Positions 53,431 through 64,000 of a stretch of DNA of 64,000 nt are shown here, one piece after another. Made by a program: the position numbers and the translations under genes. Location: the NCBI RefSeq assembly GCF_958295425.1, contig NC_081138.1:26061733-26125732 (forward strand), given 5' to 3'. This DNA is from Solea solea (Eukaryota > Chordata > Actinopteri > Pleuronectiformes > Soleidae). The first letter of the stretch is position 1. Every line of letters starts with the position of its first letter. The notes beneath the pieces are model-generated. The model saw nothing but the letters and a program-made list of their open reading frames with translations, was not told where the DNA came from and made no database searches.

Positions 53431-56400
53431 CACTAAAGTGTTTAGGCCATTTAGCGGGTGTTTAGTTGTGATGAGGCAGGTCTTTGGGAAATAATACAGA
53501 AGGCCACCTATGCAGATAACGATAGTGAAAGGAGTTTTGAACAAAAGTCTCAGTTTTTGCATCAATCCAACTCCAAAGAGTTCGTAAAAAAATAGCTAAA
53601 AACACAACTATTAACTTAGAAGTTTCACCAAATTTCACCACCATGTAATGGGCAGTACCAACTTTCAAACTAAGAAATAATTGGAAAAAACTGTGAAATA
53701 ATAATATCCAGCACACAAAAGAGCCCGTTTGTCACAACACAAAATTGGTGATTGTGACGAGATGCACATGAAAATGACTCACAATCAATGCGACGGGGAT
53801 CAGCTAAACGAACACAAAGGACAGGGCATGAACAAGTCACCATGACAACCACACGGAATTGAGGAGAGACATGTATCATATCCCCAGTGACCCACACACA
53901 CACACAGTGAGAATCAAGGCTATGTCTAAAGTAAATCCCAAACGGTGTCAGCAGGGAACAGGGGTTGCTGTCTGACAGCAGAGATAGATGGGATGGATGG
54001 TGCGTTTGTGGGGGTGTGTGTGTAAGTGAGCAAGAAAGAAACCTTTAAAGATAGATGCAGACCATAATAAGGACAAAGTGAGAGACAGGGAGGCGCACAT
54101 GAGAGAACTGCACACGCTCACTCGTGTCGTCACATATAGTTACAATAGTAAATACGTGCTCTTTACTTTCCATCATTCCCACTTTGAAAAGCAAACAGAT
54201 TGACTTTCCAAGGACAAACAACAATCTGCCTTTGTAATCAATCATCCTTCAACCTATCAGGGAAGGGAGATCATTCAAGAGATTTGAATAGAAATGAAGC
54301 GATAAATCCAAATACTATAATATAAATATAGGAAAAAAACAATGGATTGATAGTAGATCCATTTGCCTTACTGCTGCATTCCGAATTATAAATCTTTGAA
54401 CACGTTTCACATCATGGTTGATGTATTCTTGTTTTAGAACAGATAGTGCTGTCTCCGCTGACATGGTTGCTCATGGGCACCGATTGAAATTCTGTCATTC
54501 CGTTATTTGTATTTGCTTCAGCAGCCTCAGTAGAGCGGCCCATGCTTGTTTGTTTGGGGGTTTGGGAATGGCCGTCAGTCTACTGATGCCAAAGCACTTA
54601 GAGCACATTTATAGAGCGATGGCAAACGCAGTGCATAACACTGCCCCAACAGCTCATTACGAAATGTGCCGCCACAGTCAATAAACTCTTGCAGATTAGC
54701 CATTTTAGGATCAAATGTTGGCAATGACACTCGTCTAAGACAGCAAGGTGAGTTAGACATGTGGGGCTTATTAACTTACATGAGCTCTCTCTCTGCATGA
54801 CTGTTTTTGGACATGATACAACAGACAATATGGCTGTTTTTATAACCCTCCAGTGATGGAAGCACCAGTTTTACCAAGCCTCAGAGAGCATATTGTGACC
54901 GAGTTCACCATAAACAGCAGCTATTTTTGACTAATGGTGTGTGTTTAAACACAATGTGAAGCAAATTTTATCGAGTTTGAGGTTGTGTTTAATTGCTTGA
55001 TAAACACTCGTAAAAACAAACTTGAATATTTGCCTGTTCTCTTGCAGGTGATGCAGGTGGGGCCATTTCATTAGCATAGTTTGCATCACTTTGCTTAGCT
55101 TTTGGTGTGAATGTACCATAAGAATTAAAACTTTATTGATTCAAGTCTCATTTTTGTTATTATCCATTATACTTCATTGCAGAAGATCAAACACATTGAC
55201 AACATCACCTTTACCAGAAAACAAGCAGAACTGGAACACCACTATAGATTCAATGTTTCTGGGTTTTTTTTTGCCACAAACGTGGGGGGGAAACAGAATT
55301 GCCAAACACCTTTTGCAGCTATTGAACTGGTCTCTCCACCAACTTCTGAAAGAAATATCTTTCACAAGCTCCACCCACCTCATTTGCCATCAATAACGAG
55401 TCTATTTGCCATTTAATGCCAGGAAGGTACAATGATTTTTTTAAAGTCTTACACTGGCAAAAAAAAAGCTGTCTGCTCCAGCCAGAAACAACATAATAAG
55501 AGCCCTGTTAGTGAACCTAAGTGTTACTGGCCTCAAAACAAAAACACTACATTTTTATAGAATCGAGAGGCACTGCAGAGTCAGGTGGTAATAGTCCGCA
55601 TAGCACTGCAAGTGTCCACTGTCACATCGCAAACAGTCATTACGTCTCAGATCTGTGTTGAGCAGCAGTCGCAGCAGTGGAGGTCACTGCCAGTGGTGAC
55701 TGTCACCAAAGTAAAATTCGGTGTTTTCCTTTGAGATTTTCCTGAAGTGAAAACTGTCAAAGTCTCCAGGTCTGAGTTTTCCTCGACACAGTGTAGCTGT
55801 GCTCCTGAGTCAGTGAAGAGGAAACACACAGATATACACTGGGCCATCTCGCTAAAAAAGATGTGACAATGGAAATCACTAAAAAAGAAAAAAAAAAAGG
55901 ATATTTTTTCACATTCAAGAAAAGTCCACCTCTAAATGCGACACGGAGAGGACACAGTCAGCAGAAACACAGACGCACGCGAAAACCATTGCGCACACGT
56001 AGACATTCTATGGTTGGCAATAGGTGGAAATATCCAATCTATGAACTCAGCAATCTGCTGAACATGTGTCAACAAAGCAAAACGGCTGTTGAGCACAAGC
56101 AATGGTAAGCAACCTTCAAACTGTCCGTGCGTGTGTTGTGCGAGTGCGTGGCCTTGGCTGTCGATTGTGTGCATCTAAAAGGCGGTAAACCGTGTTTATT
56201 ATGCTGAAATGTTCTAATTCAATCTTTTTACGAACAGTCAGGACTGGGTCACCCCGTCATTGCCAACTACACACATTTCCACAGAACATAAATACCACAC
56301 ATTTTTCTTTGAATAATTTCTTTTCATTGACTAATTCCAGGCTGTTTCTCTCTCTCTCGCTCTCTCACGCACACACACACACACAAATACACATAGCCCA

Positions 56401-57069
56401 GCTCTTTTCAGCTTCTTTTCTTTTAAATTTCTCCCTGACAGTGGAAATCAATTTTTGTTTCATCTGATAATAATGCTGTTTTTACAGCGAATGAAACATA
56501 AATTAAAGCAGTCTTGAAGCCCAGCTGCTATGAGTTAACAGCAGTCACTTCATTTCCCCCCCGAATAAAAACATCACTAATTTGCCACCGTTTTATCTCT
56601 GTAAACCATCAAAGCTTCATTCCACCAACAGCTTAATAGTTTTTCTGTGGGTCGTCAATGTGTAAAGGTGAGGTTTCATAAATGCATGTTTCACTTGCTT
56701 GTCAATTATCTGACAACAACAGAAGTATAAAAGAAGTCTCTGATGCATCAAACATCGGCGTGATAGCATTTTAGTTTTTCATCATAGAAGACTGCACATC
56801 ATTTTAAATTAGGGTTGGCATTTGATTTAGCTAAGGTTACTACATGCCATGCGTATTCGGAGGAAATTGCTAAAGTTTAAAACATAAGCTATGAGTACAC
56901 CTTCATTGACACAACTAAATAAGCAATAACTATTTTCGTGAGTTAGTTTAGTAACTACTTTAGCAGAGGAATGGAGAACTGTGCAGAACAAAGTCGTTGA
57001 AACCGGGTTCATGAAAGAAGTGAAGATCAGCGCGCAGCAGTAGCTATAGGTTCATGCCACAGCTGTGAT

Positions 57070-57930
57070 TTTTGCTTTGAGAGGGTTGGAGTAGGATAGA
57101 GAGGTCAGAAGTGTGTTTTTGTGGATCTAGAGAAAGCTTATGATCTGTGCCAAGAGAGGAACTGTGATATTGTTTGAGGACATTTGGAGTGGCAGAGAAG
57201 TATGTGAGGGTGGTGCAGGACATGCATCATGACAGTGAGACAGCGGTGAGGTTGTGCTGCTGGAGTGACAGATGGGTTCAGGGTGAAGGTGGGATGGCAT
57301 CAGGGATCAGCTCTGAGCCCCCTTCTTGTTTGCAACGGTGATGGACAGGTTGACAGATGAGGTCAGGCACGAGCCTCCCTGGACGATGTTGTTTGCAGAT
57401 GATTTTGTGATATGTAGTGAGCGTAAGAGACAAGTGGAAGAGAGCCCGGAGAGGTGGAGGTCTGCACCGGAGAGAAGAAGAATGACGGTTAGTAGGAGCA
57501 AGGAGTAGAGGTAGAGAAAATGGACGAGGTTTAAAGGTGGAGAGGAGTGTCAGGGGTGATGTGTGGCAGCAGGACAGCAGTAAGAGTGAAAGGGAAGTGA
57601 GGCCTGCTATGATGTGTGGCTTGGAGACAGTGGCGCTGTCTAAAGAACAGGTGTCAGATGCTGAGATGTTTTTTTTTTGGGAGTGACCAGGATGGACAGG
57701 ATTAGAGCTGAGCGTAATCGAGGAACAGCTCAGGTGAAACGGTGTGGAGATAAAGTAAGAAAGGCAAGGTTGAGATGGTTTGGTCACTCGCAGGAGTGGG
57801 CAGGAAGAGAAGTGGAAGACCACAGAGAAGGTTCATTACACAGCTGGTGTAACAGAAGAGGGCACATGGGATAGAGCAAAATGGAGGCAGTTGCTGTAAC
57901 GGCCCCAAAAGGGAGAAGCCGAAAGGAGCA
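57070..57930 (+). pseudogene. dead non-LTR retrotransposon (LINE) reverse-transcriptase fragment, RTE-like
   Basis: Several reverse-transcriptase landmarks are readable in order on the plus strand. FVDLEKAYD lies at 57118-57144, a GSALSP-like segment at about 57300-57325, the catalytic FADD box at 57392-57403, and LRWFGH, typical of the C-terminal part of such proteins, at about 57770. The first motif is in a different frame from FADD and LRWFGH, and stops separate the readable pieces, so no protein can be made. The 3' end has GGCCCCAAAAGGGAGAAGCC, like the usual end of this element type. The 5' part (endonuclease) is missing, as expected of 5'-truncated LINE insertions. The RTE-like placing is from memory; L2- or Rex-type relatives are not excluded. 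Confidence 0.8.
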
Positions 57931-58269
57931 GTTTAGTTACTTCATTTTATCCCTAAACATATGTTGCTTACATGATCACTCACCTATGGTGATACAGATA
58001 TGAAATGTGTTAATGAATTAATGTTAGATAGATTTAAACCTTACATAAACCATAACATTTATTAAATTGTAATTCTAAATCATTTGGTAAATTCAGTTTG
58101 AAGAGTTCACCCAGTTTATTCAACAATTATCAGGACATTAGAAAGCAGAAGTAAGCCGTGGTTATTTCTTTTGACTTTAAAAAAAAAGAAAAAAGAAAAA
58201 TCTGTAACATTTTGTTTGATCAACAACAGTAATGACCCATGACATCCTTTAATTGTGGTGTGTGCTCTC

Positions 58270-58291
58270 TCTCACACACACACACACACAC
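58270..58291. repeat. CA microsatellite
   Basis: A short uninterrupted CA run after a CTCTCTC patch. Confidence 0.9.
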
Positions 58292-60384
58292 GAGGGCCAT
58301 AAAATATTAAACACTTTACTACCCTTTCTCCTGAAGCAGGCTGGGTGTTTGTTACACTTGAGAAAATTAGACCATTCTAGTTATTGTTTTATGTTAATTG
58401 CTCTTAAAGATTTTTACTAACAACAATAAATCACTTCAATTTCTGTCGTTTGTTTTCTATGCGAGTGCTGGACCAAGAGAGGAAATAAATATTAGGAGAA
58501 ATCTAATCATCTCACAGGCTTAACATGGACATTTTTTTGCAACATAGCAAGAGCATGACGCGCTGTTTCATCAAAGTAGCATCCAGTCTGCCCTGAAGAC
58601 GTAGCGGTGACCTGAGCGCGTATTACAACCGCTTAGCTTGTAAACAACAATGGCTGAACCACCAGCTGCTCCCAACAGAACCCACATGTACAGTAAATAT
58701 ACACATACTGTGTACATGTACATAGTATGACTGCACCCATGAGATGGAAAAATACAAAGAGTTCTAAAGTATGAAGTGTGGACTGTAGTTACACAGACTC
58801 TGGCACGTCTACAATGGGAGGCTGCTCTAAGAGTCTTTATTATCTTCCTAAAAAACCTCAACAGTATTTTAAACAGCTAAATATTTCAAATTGCATTTAA
58901 ACTCGGGTGTTTATGCATCTTTCTTCACGTTGAATTAAACGCGGGGCGCTGTGTGAAGGAAAATAATAAAGTAAAAATGATGCCTCGGAGCCTGAGCTGG
59001 TACCATTTTAACAAACTGTATGTCGTTTTTAAACTGATGGCCAGAGACGGGCAGAAGTAATTTAATTATAAATAATTCAACTTCCTTTCTTCAGTGAAAT
59101 TAATTGGGTTCTGTCAGTTCTAGTATTTACCTAATTAGTTATACCTGAAACGGCTCCGTACTTTACAGTTCTAACCAGGCTTTTACTGGAGTTGAGGAGG
59201 AGTTAGCAGGAGAGGGAAGTATATCATTGTAAATTTACTTCATCGTGGCTTTTCTCTGTAGGTCTCTGTTTTTATGTGTGCCTGTCTCTTGAGTTTATTG
59301 GTCCCAATGGACTTTTGTGTCTCCTGTTAATATGGGAGAGGAGGAGAGAGAGCGAGAGGATGAGACAAGAGTTGTGGGAGATGGAAAGAGACGGATAGAA
59401 ATGCTCTGTGGGAAGATTTGTGTAATGGCTGCATGTGGGGTACACTATTAAAATGCATGCAAGCATCTGAGAGACACACACAGGGCAGCACAGCAGCTGC
59501 TGTCCCAAGTTTGTGATTCCAACAAGCTATGATATCTGGCCAAATGGCCACCGCTGCAAATGACACACAGTCACAGGTCTTTAGAGAAACTCTAGGCACT
59601 GACTTGCATGTAAGTGTGGAGACATACAGGGTGTATGAGGCTAAATGAAGAAAAAAATAAAGATCAAAAGGACGATATTTCTGGGACTTTTAGTCCAATG
59701 TTTTACGAAAAAAGAGATACAATGAGGGAGGGGGAATGAGCACACACTGAGCAGGTAGATAGGGAGAGAATGCAAAAGAGAAAGGAACAAAGGGAGATGC
59801 AACTCTTTGTATCATTATATTTGCCCCTGGGGGCTCAATTCTATATATGATGCAGTATGTGCTTTGTGATTCATCTGTAGGGACATTGATTTCACATGAG
59901 ATCGCACGTAGTAAATGTGTAAGTGTGAGAGAAACAGAGAGGAAGAGAAGGAAAAGGACAATTTAAGAATGTGAAAATACAAAATGTTGTAAGAAGGTTA
60001 CTAAAGAGTGAAAGCTAATGCTTCACCCATACAGGCAAAATAAATCTTTTTCATCCTGAAGGTTCGGTCTACTATTTACACGATTCAAAATGTACAAAAA
60101 ATAATTTATTCTGCTTTACAAAGTTGAAGCTAAATATATATTACTTTTATGGAATGGAAACTCTTTTTTTTATTTGGGTAGTCTGTTCAAGTACAGAGAG
60201 GAAATGTGCAGCATAATCTGGAGTGAGAAATGTAGAAAATGTAGACGGATCATTGAGTTTATGGTTGTTGGATATTATTTTCTTCCAACCGTCTCAGTGA
60301 TTTCATGGCATGTTTTCTAGTTTCTGTCTATGCTCTTCTCAATGGTCTGAAGTGGTTCAAAATGTGACAAATTCAGCTTCAGCA

Positions 60385-60455
60385 TTTTTTTATTATTTAT
60401 TATTTATTTTTTATTATTATTATTATTATTATTATTGTTTATTTATTTATTTATA
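60385..60455. repeat. ATT/TTTA microsatellite
   Basis: Mixed TTA, ATT and ATTT units. Confidence 0.95.
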
Positions 60456-62024
60456 ACTACATTAGCTGTTGAGCGATTGTGAAATATGTCATGTCATACA
60501 TGACACATGTATCTCACCCATGCCTGGGCTAAAAATGTCTCCACCCCCTGCAGAAGTGGTCCACGATGGATTGTGACCGCTTTCAACAAAAGTGCACATG
60601 CAAATGTGTTGTCAATCCTACTGTACATAGGCAGACATAATAATTGCCTGTAACAGTTAAAAAAAAGCAGCTAACAACACACAAAGGAGTGCTCTCGTCA
60701 GTCTTCACTTCCCCATGGACAGTCATGGATGGAGTACAGACTAGACAGATTTAAAAAAAAAGCAAACAAAAACAACTATATCAGGAAAGGCTACTATCTT
60801 TTTCTATCCTACTGTATTTAGTTTTTGGTGTACCTGCAGAAACAAGAGGAGGAAGCACTATGAGCTGGACTGGGCACTCAATCGAATCGAAATGTTGACA
60901 CTGAAAACACATTATAAATACATTATGGCAGGCACAATGTAGTCAAGTTCAAATCTTGTAGAAACAGCACAGCCTTGGATATTTCTCTCAATAGATCAGT
61001 TGCTTGAAAAACAAACACTGGCAAAAGACTGAAAGCACACAAATTACTTGAGTCAGTGTTCTCTGGTATTTAAAATTGAAACAATGTCGCCACTTTGTTT
61101 GAGTATGTTAACGGCACACACGTCTAACTTGCCGGGAAAACACGACTGCATGCTCAAACATGTGGGTCCAACTAGAATGTGTCATCTACAAATGCTTGTG
61201 TTATGTATGAGGGACTTTCCTTTTCAGATGATGAAAATATGTAGCTGTCTGTGGGGACAGAAAAACAGGTATGTGCAATTCGCCAACAGCCTATAATTTA
61301 AAATAAGTGTGTATTTTCAAACCAGCTCATACTTCTCATCGTTGAATGAATCTTGGGAGACTGGCACTTGGCGGTGTAACTGAACGCCACTTGTTGCATA
61401 TTTGGAATGGTGTGTATTTGGACATCCTGACAAAGTACATTGGTTTCCTCGTGGGAGATTTCTCGGCTCTTTTCTCCATTACAAAATGTCAGTGTGTGCT
61501 GGGAGCACACTGCTGTTAAATGGGATGAGAGGAGCTGATCTGATTGCTGGTGATTGATGCCGATAATTTATTCCTCTAATCCGGCCTCCTTTGCATTGAC
61601 ACTGCAGGTGCACCGCTGGAGAGCCGCAGCCTTTGGTCGTGAAATTACCAAAGAAAATAAAAAATCCGTCACTAACAACTGACGGAACCACAGGGAAAAA
61701 AGACTGAAATGCACAATACTGAGGAAAAAGGTCAAATTCAACAAATGGCTGTGTTCTGTTTGCCAGAAAGCCAGTTTGCTACACAGGTGAGCTGCCAAAG
61801 ATAATGGCGAACAAATAAAGCACAGGGAAGACAACAGCTGTGTCCCAATCCAGGGGCCACCTCCTTCAGACAATGTGGTCTATGGATCAGTCAAATAGAC
61901 CGTGAAGGCCAAACCAAAAATAAGGCAGTCTCCTCCATTTCCCTATTGCTTCACCAACTTGGTCATGAAGGATGGATATGTATATGATATTTTAACACAC
62001 ATTAAATATTTAAGGTCCTAAAGG

Positions 62025-62375
62025 TTAACCCTCTTATGGCCATCGTGATAATTTATTTTGATGAATTGTCAAAAAAATGTCCAATGAGTGAGTGCTTCTG
62101 CCCCTTTTTCCAAGACAACTTTCACTTTCAATATCTGGCAGTTATTCAACCATTTAGGAATTACAGTACTGAGCAGCTGACGTCACAAACGTGTGACGCA
62201 CTGGTGAAACTCGTCTGTGATTGGACAGTCCTACCATAATGCAAGTATATGGACGCAAAGCTCTATTTCGGCTTTCCGGTATCCATCCATCAAATTTTAC
62301 ACATATCACAAACGGTCTAGGAGTTACGGTAATGACAAGTATGCATGTTAACAGAAGGATTGAAGACCGGTTCTT
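62025..62375 (+). mobile_element. TTAA-ended interspersed repeat, copy B
   Basis: It begins TTAACCCTCTTATGGCC and shares GCCCCTTTTTCC and ATATCTGGCAGTTATT with the copy at 2927-3420, and CTGTGATTGGAC, GCAAAGCTCTATTTC and GGAGTTACGGTAATGA with the copy at 29130-30140. It has no coding capacity. Its right end fades into a TATC/CATC simple repeat after about 62375. Confidence 0.55.
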
Positions 62376-64000
62376 ACATAAACACTTATTCCTCAGATAT
62401 CTCTTATATATATTATTATATAAAATATCTACAGTATCTATCTATCCATCTCTCATCCATCTACCCATCCATGGATAGGACAGGTTGGGGCAGCAAGGAC
62501 CCACCTGTTGGATCCGTCATTCCCAGAAACCTTTCAAGGTAGGACGTAATTAGAAGGAGAAAACAGGGCAAACCATTTGAGGGGGGTTCCCTCAGACTGA
62601 GACACAGCTAAACAAAGTCAGGTAAAGTAAATGGAATCACAAAATATCTAGAAGACTAGGGGAAAATGCTGGAACCCTTAACCTGAAGTACAAAGATGAA
62701 CTTGCACTGAGGAACACAGATTAAATACACCAGTGAGGGAAGGCAATGAGAGGATTGAAAGTATTCAGACTGGGGCAACCAATCATACTGATGGGTTAAA
62801 AAGACACACACACACACACAAGGACAAGCAAAGTGTCTAAGAGTATGGGAAGAATGACTGGATGAATGACATTATATGAAAAAAACATAACAGAATGAGC
62901 GGATCAGGGCATGACACTGCCAGTCACAGCCAAGTGTGCCAGTGCAGTGAATTTGACTCAGAAATGGGAGCCTCCAAGGAAGCAGAGGGGGGAGGTTAAA
63001 AGGAGGAGAGAGGGGGGAGACACAGAGTAAAAGTGGAACAGAGAGATGGAAGAGAGAGTGAGAGAAACTGTTGTCTCATTTCAAAGGGACCGGGTGGGGT
63101 GGTGGGGGGGAGACACACAGAGTGAAATCCCCTTTTCTATCTCACAGGAAGAAATGAAAACTTGTGTCGTTACCAGGGAGGGTGCTTTTATTCTGGTGTT
63201 TCTATAGCAACAGTTTCTATGTGCCCATTTCATAGACCTGCACAGTTGTTATTACGCAACGTGTGAAAAAAAAACACAAATGCCAGAAAAAAATATGATT
63301 ATTAATAATCATGTAGAGACAGACATTTTTATAACGCAGCATACAGCTTACATTCAGCTCTCACTGACAAACACAAACACAGAGCGACAGAGACAGGAAC
63401 ACCAGCTCATTGGACAAGTTAAATATGACATGTTTCCTCCATGGGCCTCCTCAAAAAGCAGGAAGGTGGAGAAGGATCTAAAAGGCAGCTTGATGCCAGA
63501 TTAAATATTCAGAAAAAAACTGCATTGGGTTTTTTGTTGTGCTGTGTTTCTAACTGAATTAATTTTGTATTACTCTCCATTCCTTTTTCTATCTTTGTGC
63601 ATGTACAGTATGTGTACTGAACTGTATATGTGCCTAGTGTGTATTTGCCTGTGTGCTTGTGTGCAGCTAAAGTATATATCATGCATGATCGTGGCACATT
63701 GTCATTTTCTGGGTGACTAATGGAGACAGAGAGGAATTACCCAGAACCCATGACATCGATCTTCTCCAGTCTAAGCGTGTGTGTGTGCGCGTGCAAAGGC
63801 CCACAACTCTTTACCAAAGTACTTCCCATTCATGCATGATTTAATGAGGGAATTTAAGCATACACACATGCACACAGGATCATTAAACTCTGCGGATGCA
63901 GCCTTTTTGCCTCCAGCACTTCCAGTGACAACAGAATCCCATCAACACTTTCACCTAACCTTTTGTTGCTGCAGTAATCAACGATTAACAATCTGTTATA

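Noticed and set aside
57278..57823. 181-residue minus-strand open frame
   Set aside because: It is the antisense of the dead LINE reverse-transcriptase fragment, whose plus-strand motifs explain the sequence.

Overview
The window reads as vertebrate, most likely teleost, genomic DNA. It is AT-rich and gene-poor, full of CA/TG and ATT-type microsatellites, and carries decayed interspersed repeats of kinds common in ray-finned fish. There is no sign of bacterial, phage or plasmid gene organisation. Nearly all of the long open frames are chance frames in simple or pyrimidine-rich DNA.

Only two segments are convincingly protein-coding. Both lie on the minus strand and belong to one gene. The exon at 48277-48493 encodes the first two thirds of a CUB domain. 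The exon at 16451-16563 encodes the rest. Both have canonical AG/GT borders on the minus strand, and their reading phases fit each other across a 31.7 kb intron. The joined domain matches the first, N-terminal CUB domain of the CUB and Sushi multiple domains proteins. It is closest to CSMD1 as I remember it, rather than CSMD2 or CSMD3. The window therefore seems to sit near the 5' end of a fish csmd1 gene: 63999 down to 48494 is the intron upstream of this CUB exon, 48276 down to 16564 is the intron inside the CUB domain, and 16450 down to 1 is the beginning of the next intron. Neither the signal-peptide exon nor the promoter is recognisable here, and the next (Sushi) exon lies beyond position 1.

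The introns hold a layered record of mobile elements. It includes a 948-bp hAT-like element with a perfect 8-bp target duplication (41317-42264). A second hAT-like element of 510 bp (29374-29883) sits inside a common fish repeat, which itself interrupts a third element. There is also a dispersed family with TTAACCCT-like ends that looks like piggyBac-type non-autonomous elements (six copies or pieces), a tRNA-type SINE inside another repeat (32939-33165), a dead non-LTR reverse transcriptase fragment (57070-57930), a repeat rich in CCCTAA-like units, and a long TA-centred palindrome (7156-7299).

I found no new multi-gene system. The items most worth checking are the nested insertions, the unnamed TTAA-ended family, the palindromes, and a few AT-rich stretches that might be conserved regulatory elements of csmd1.
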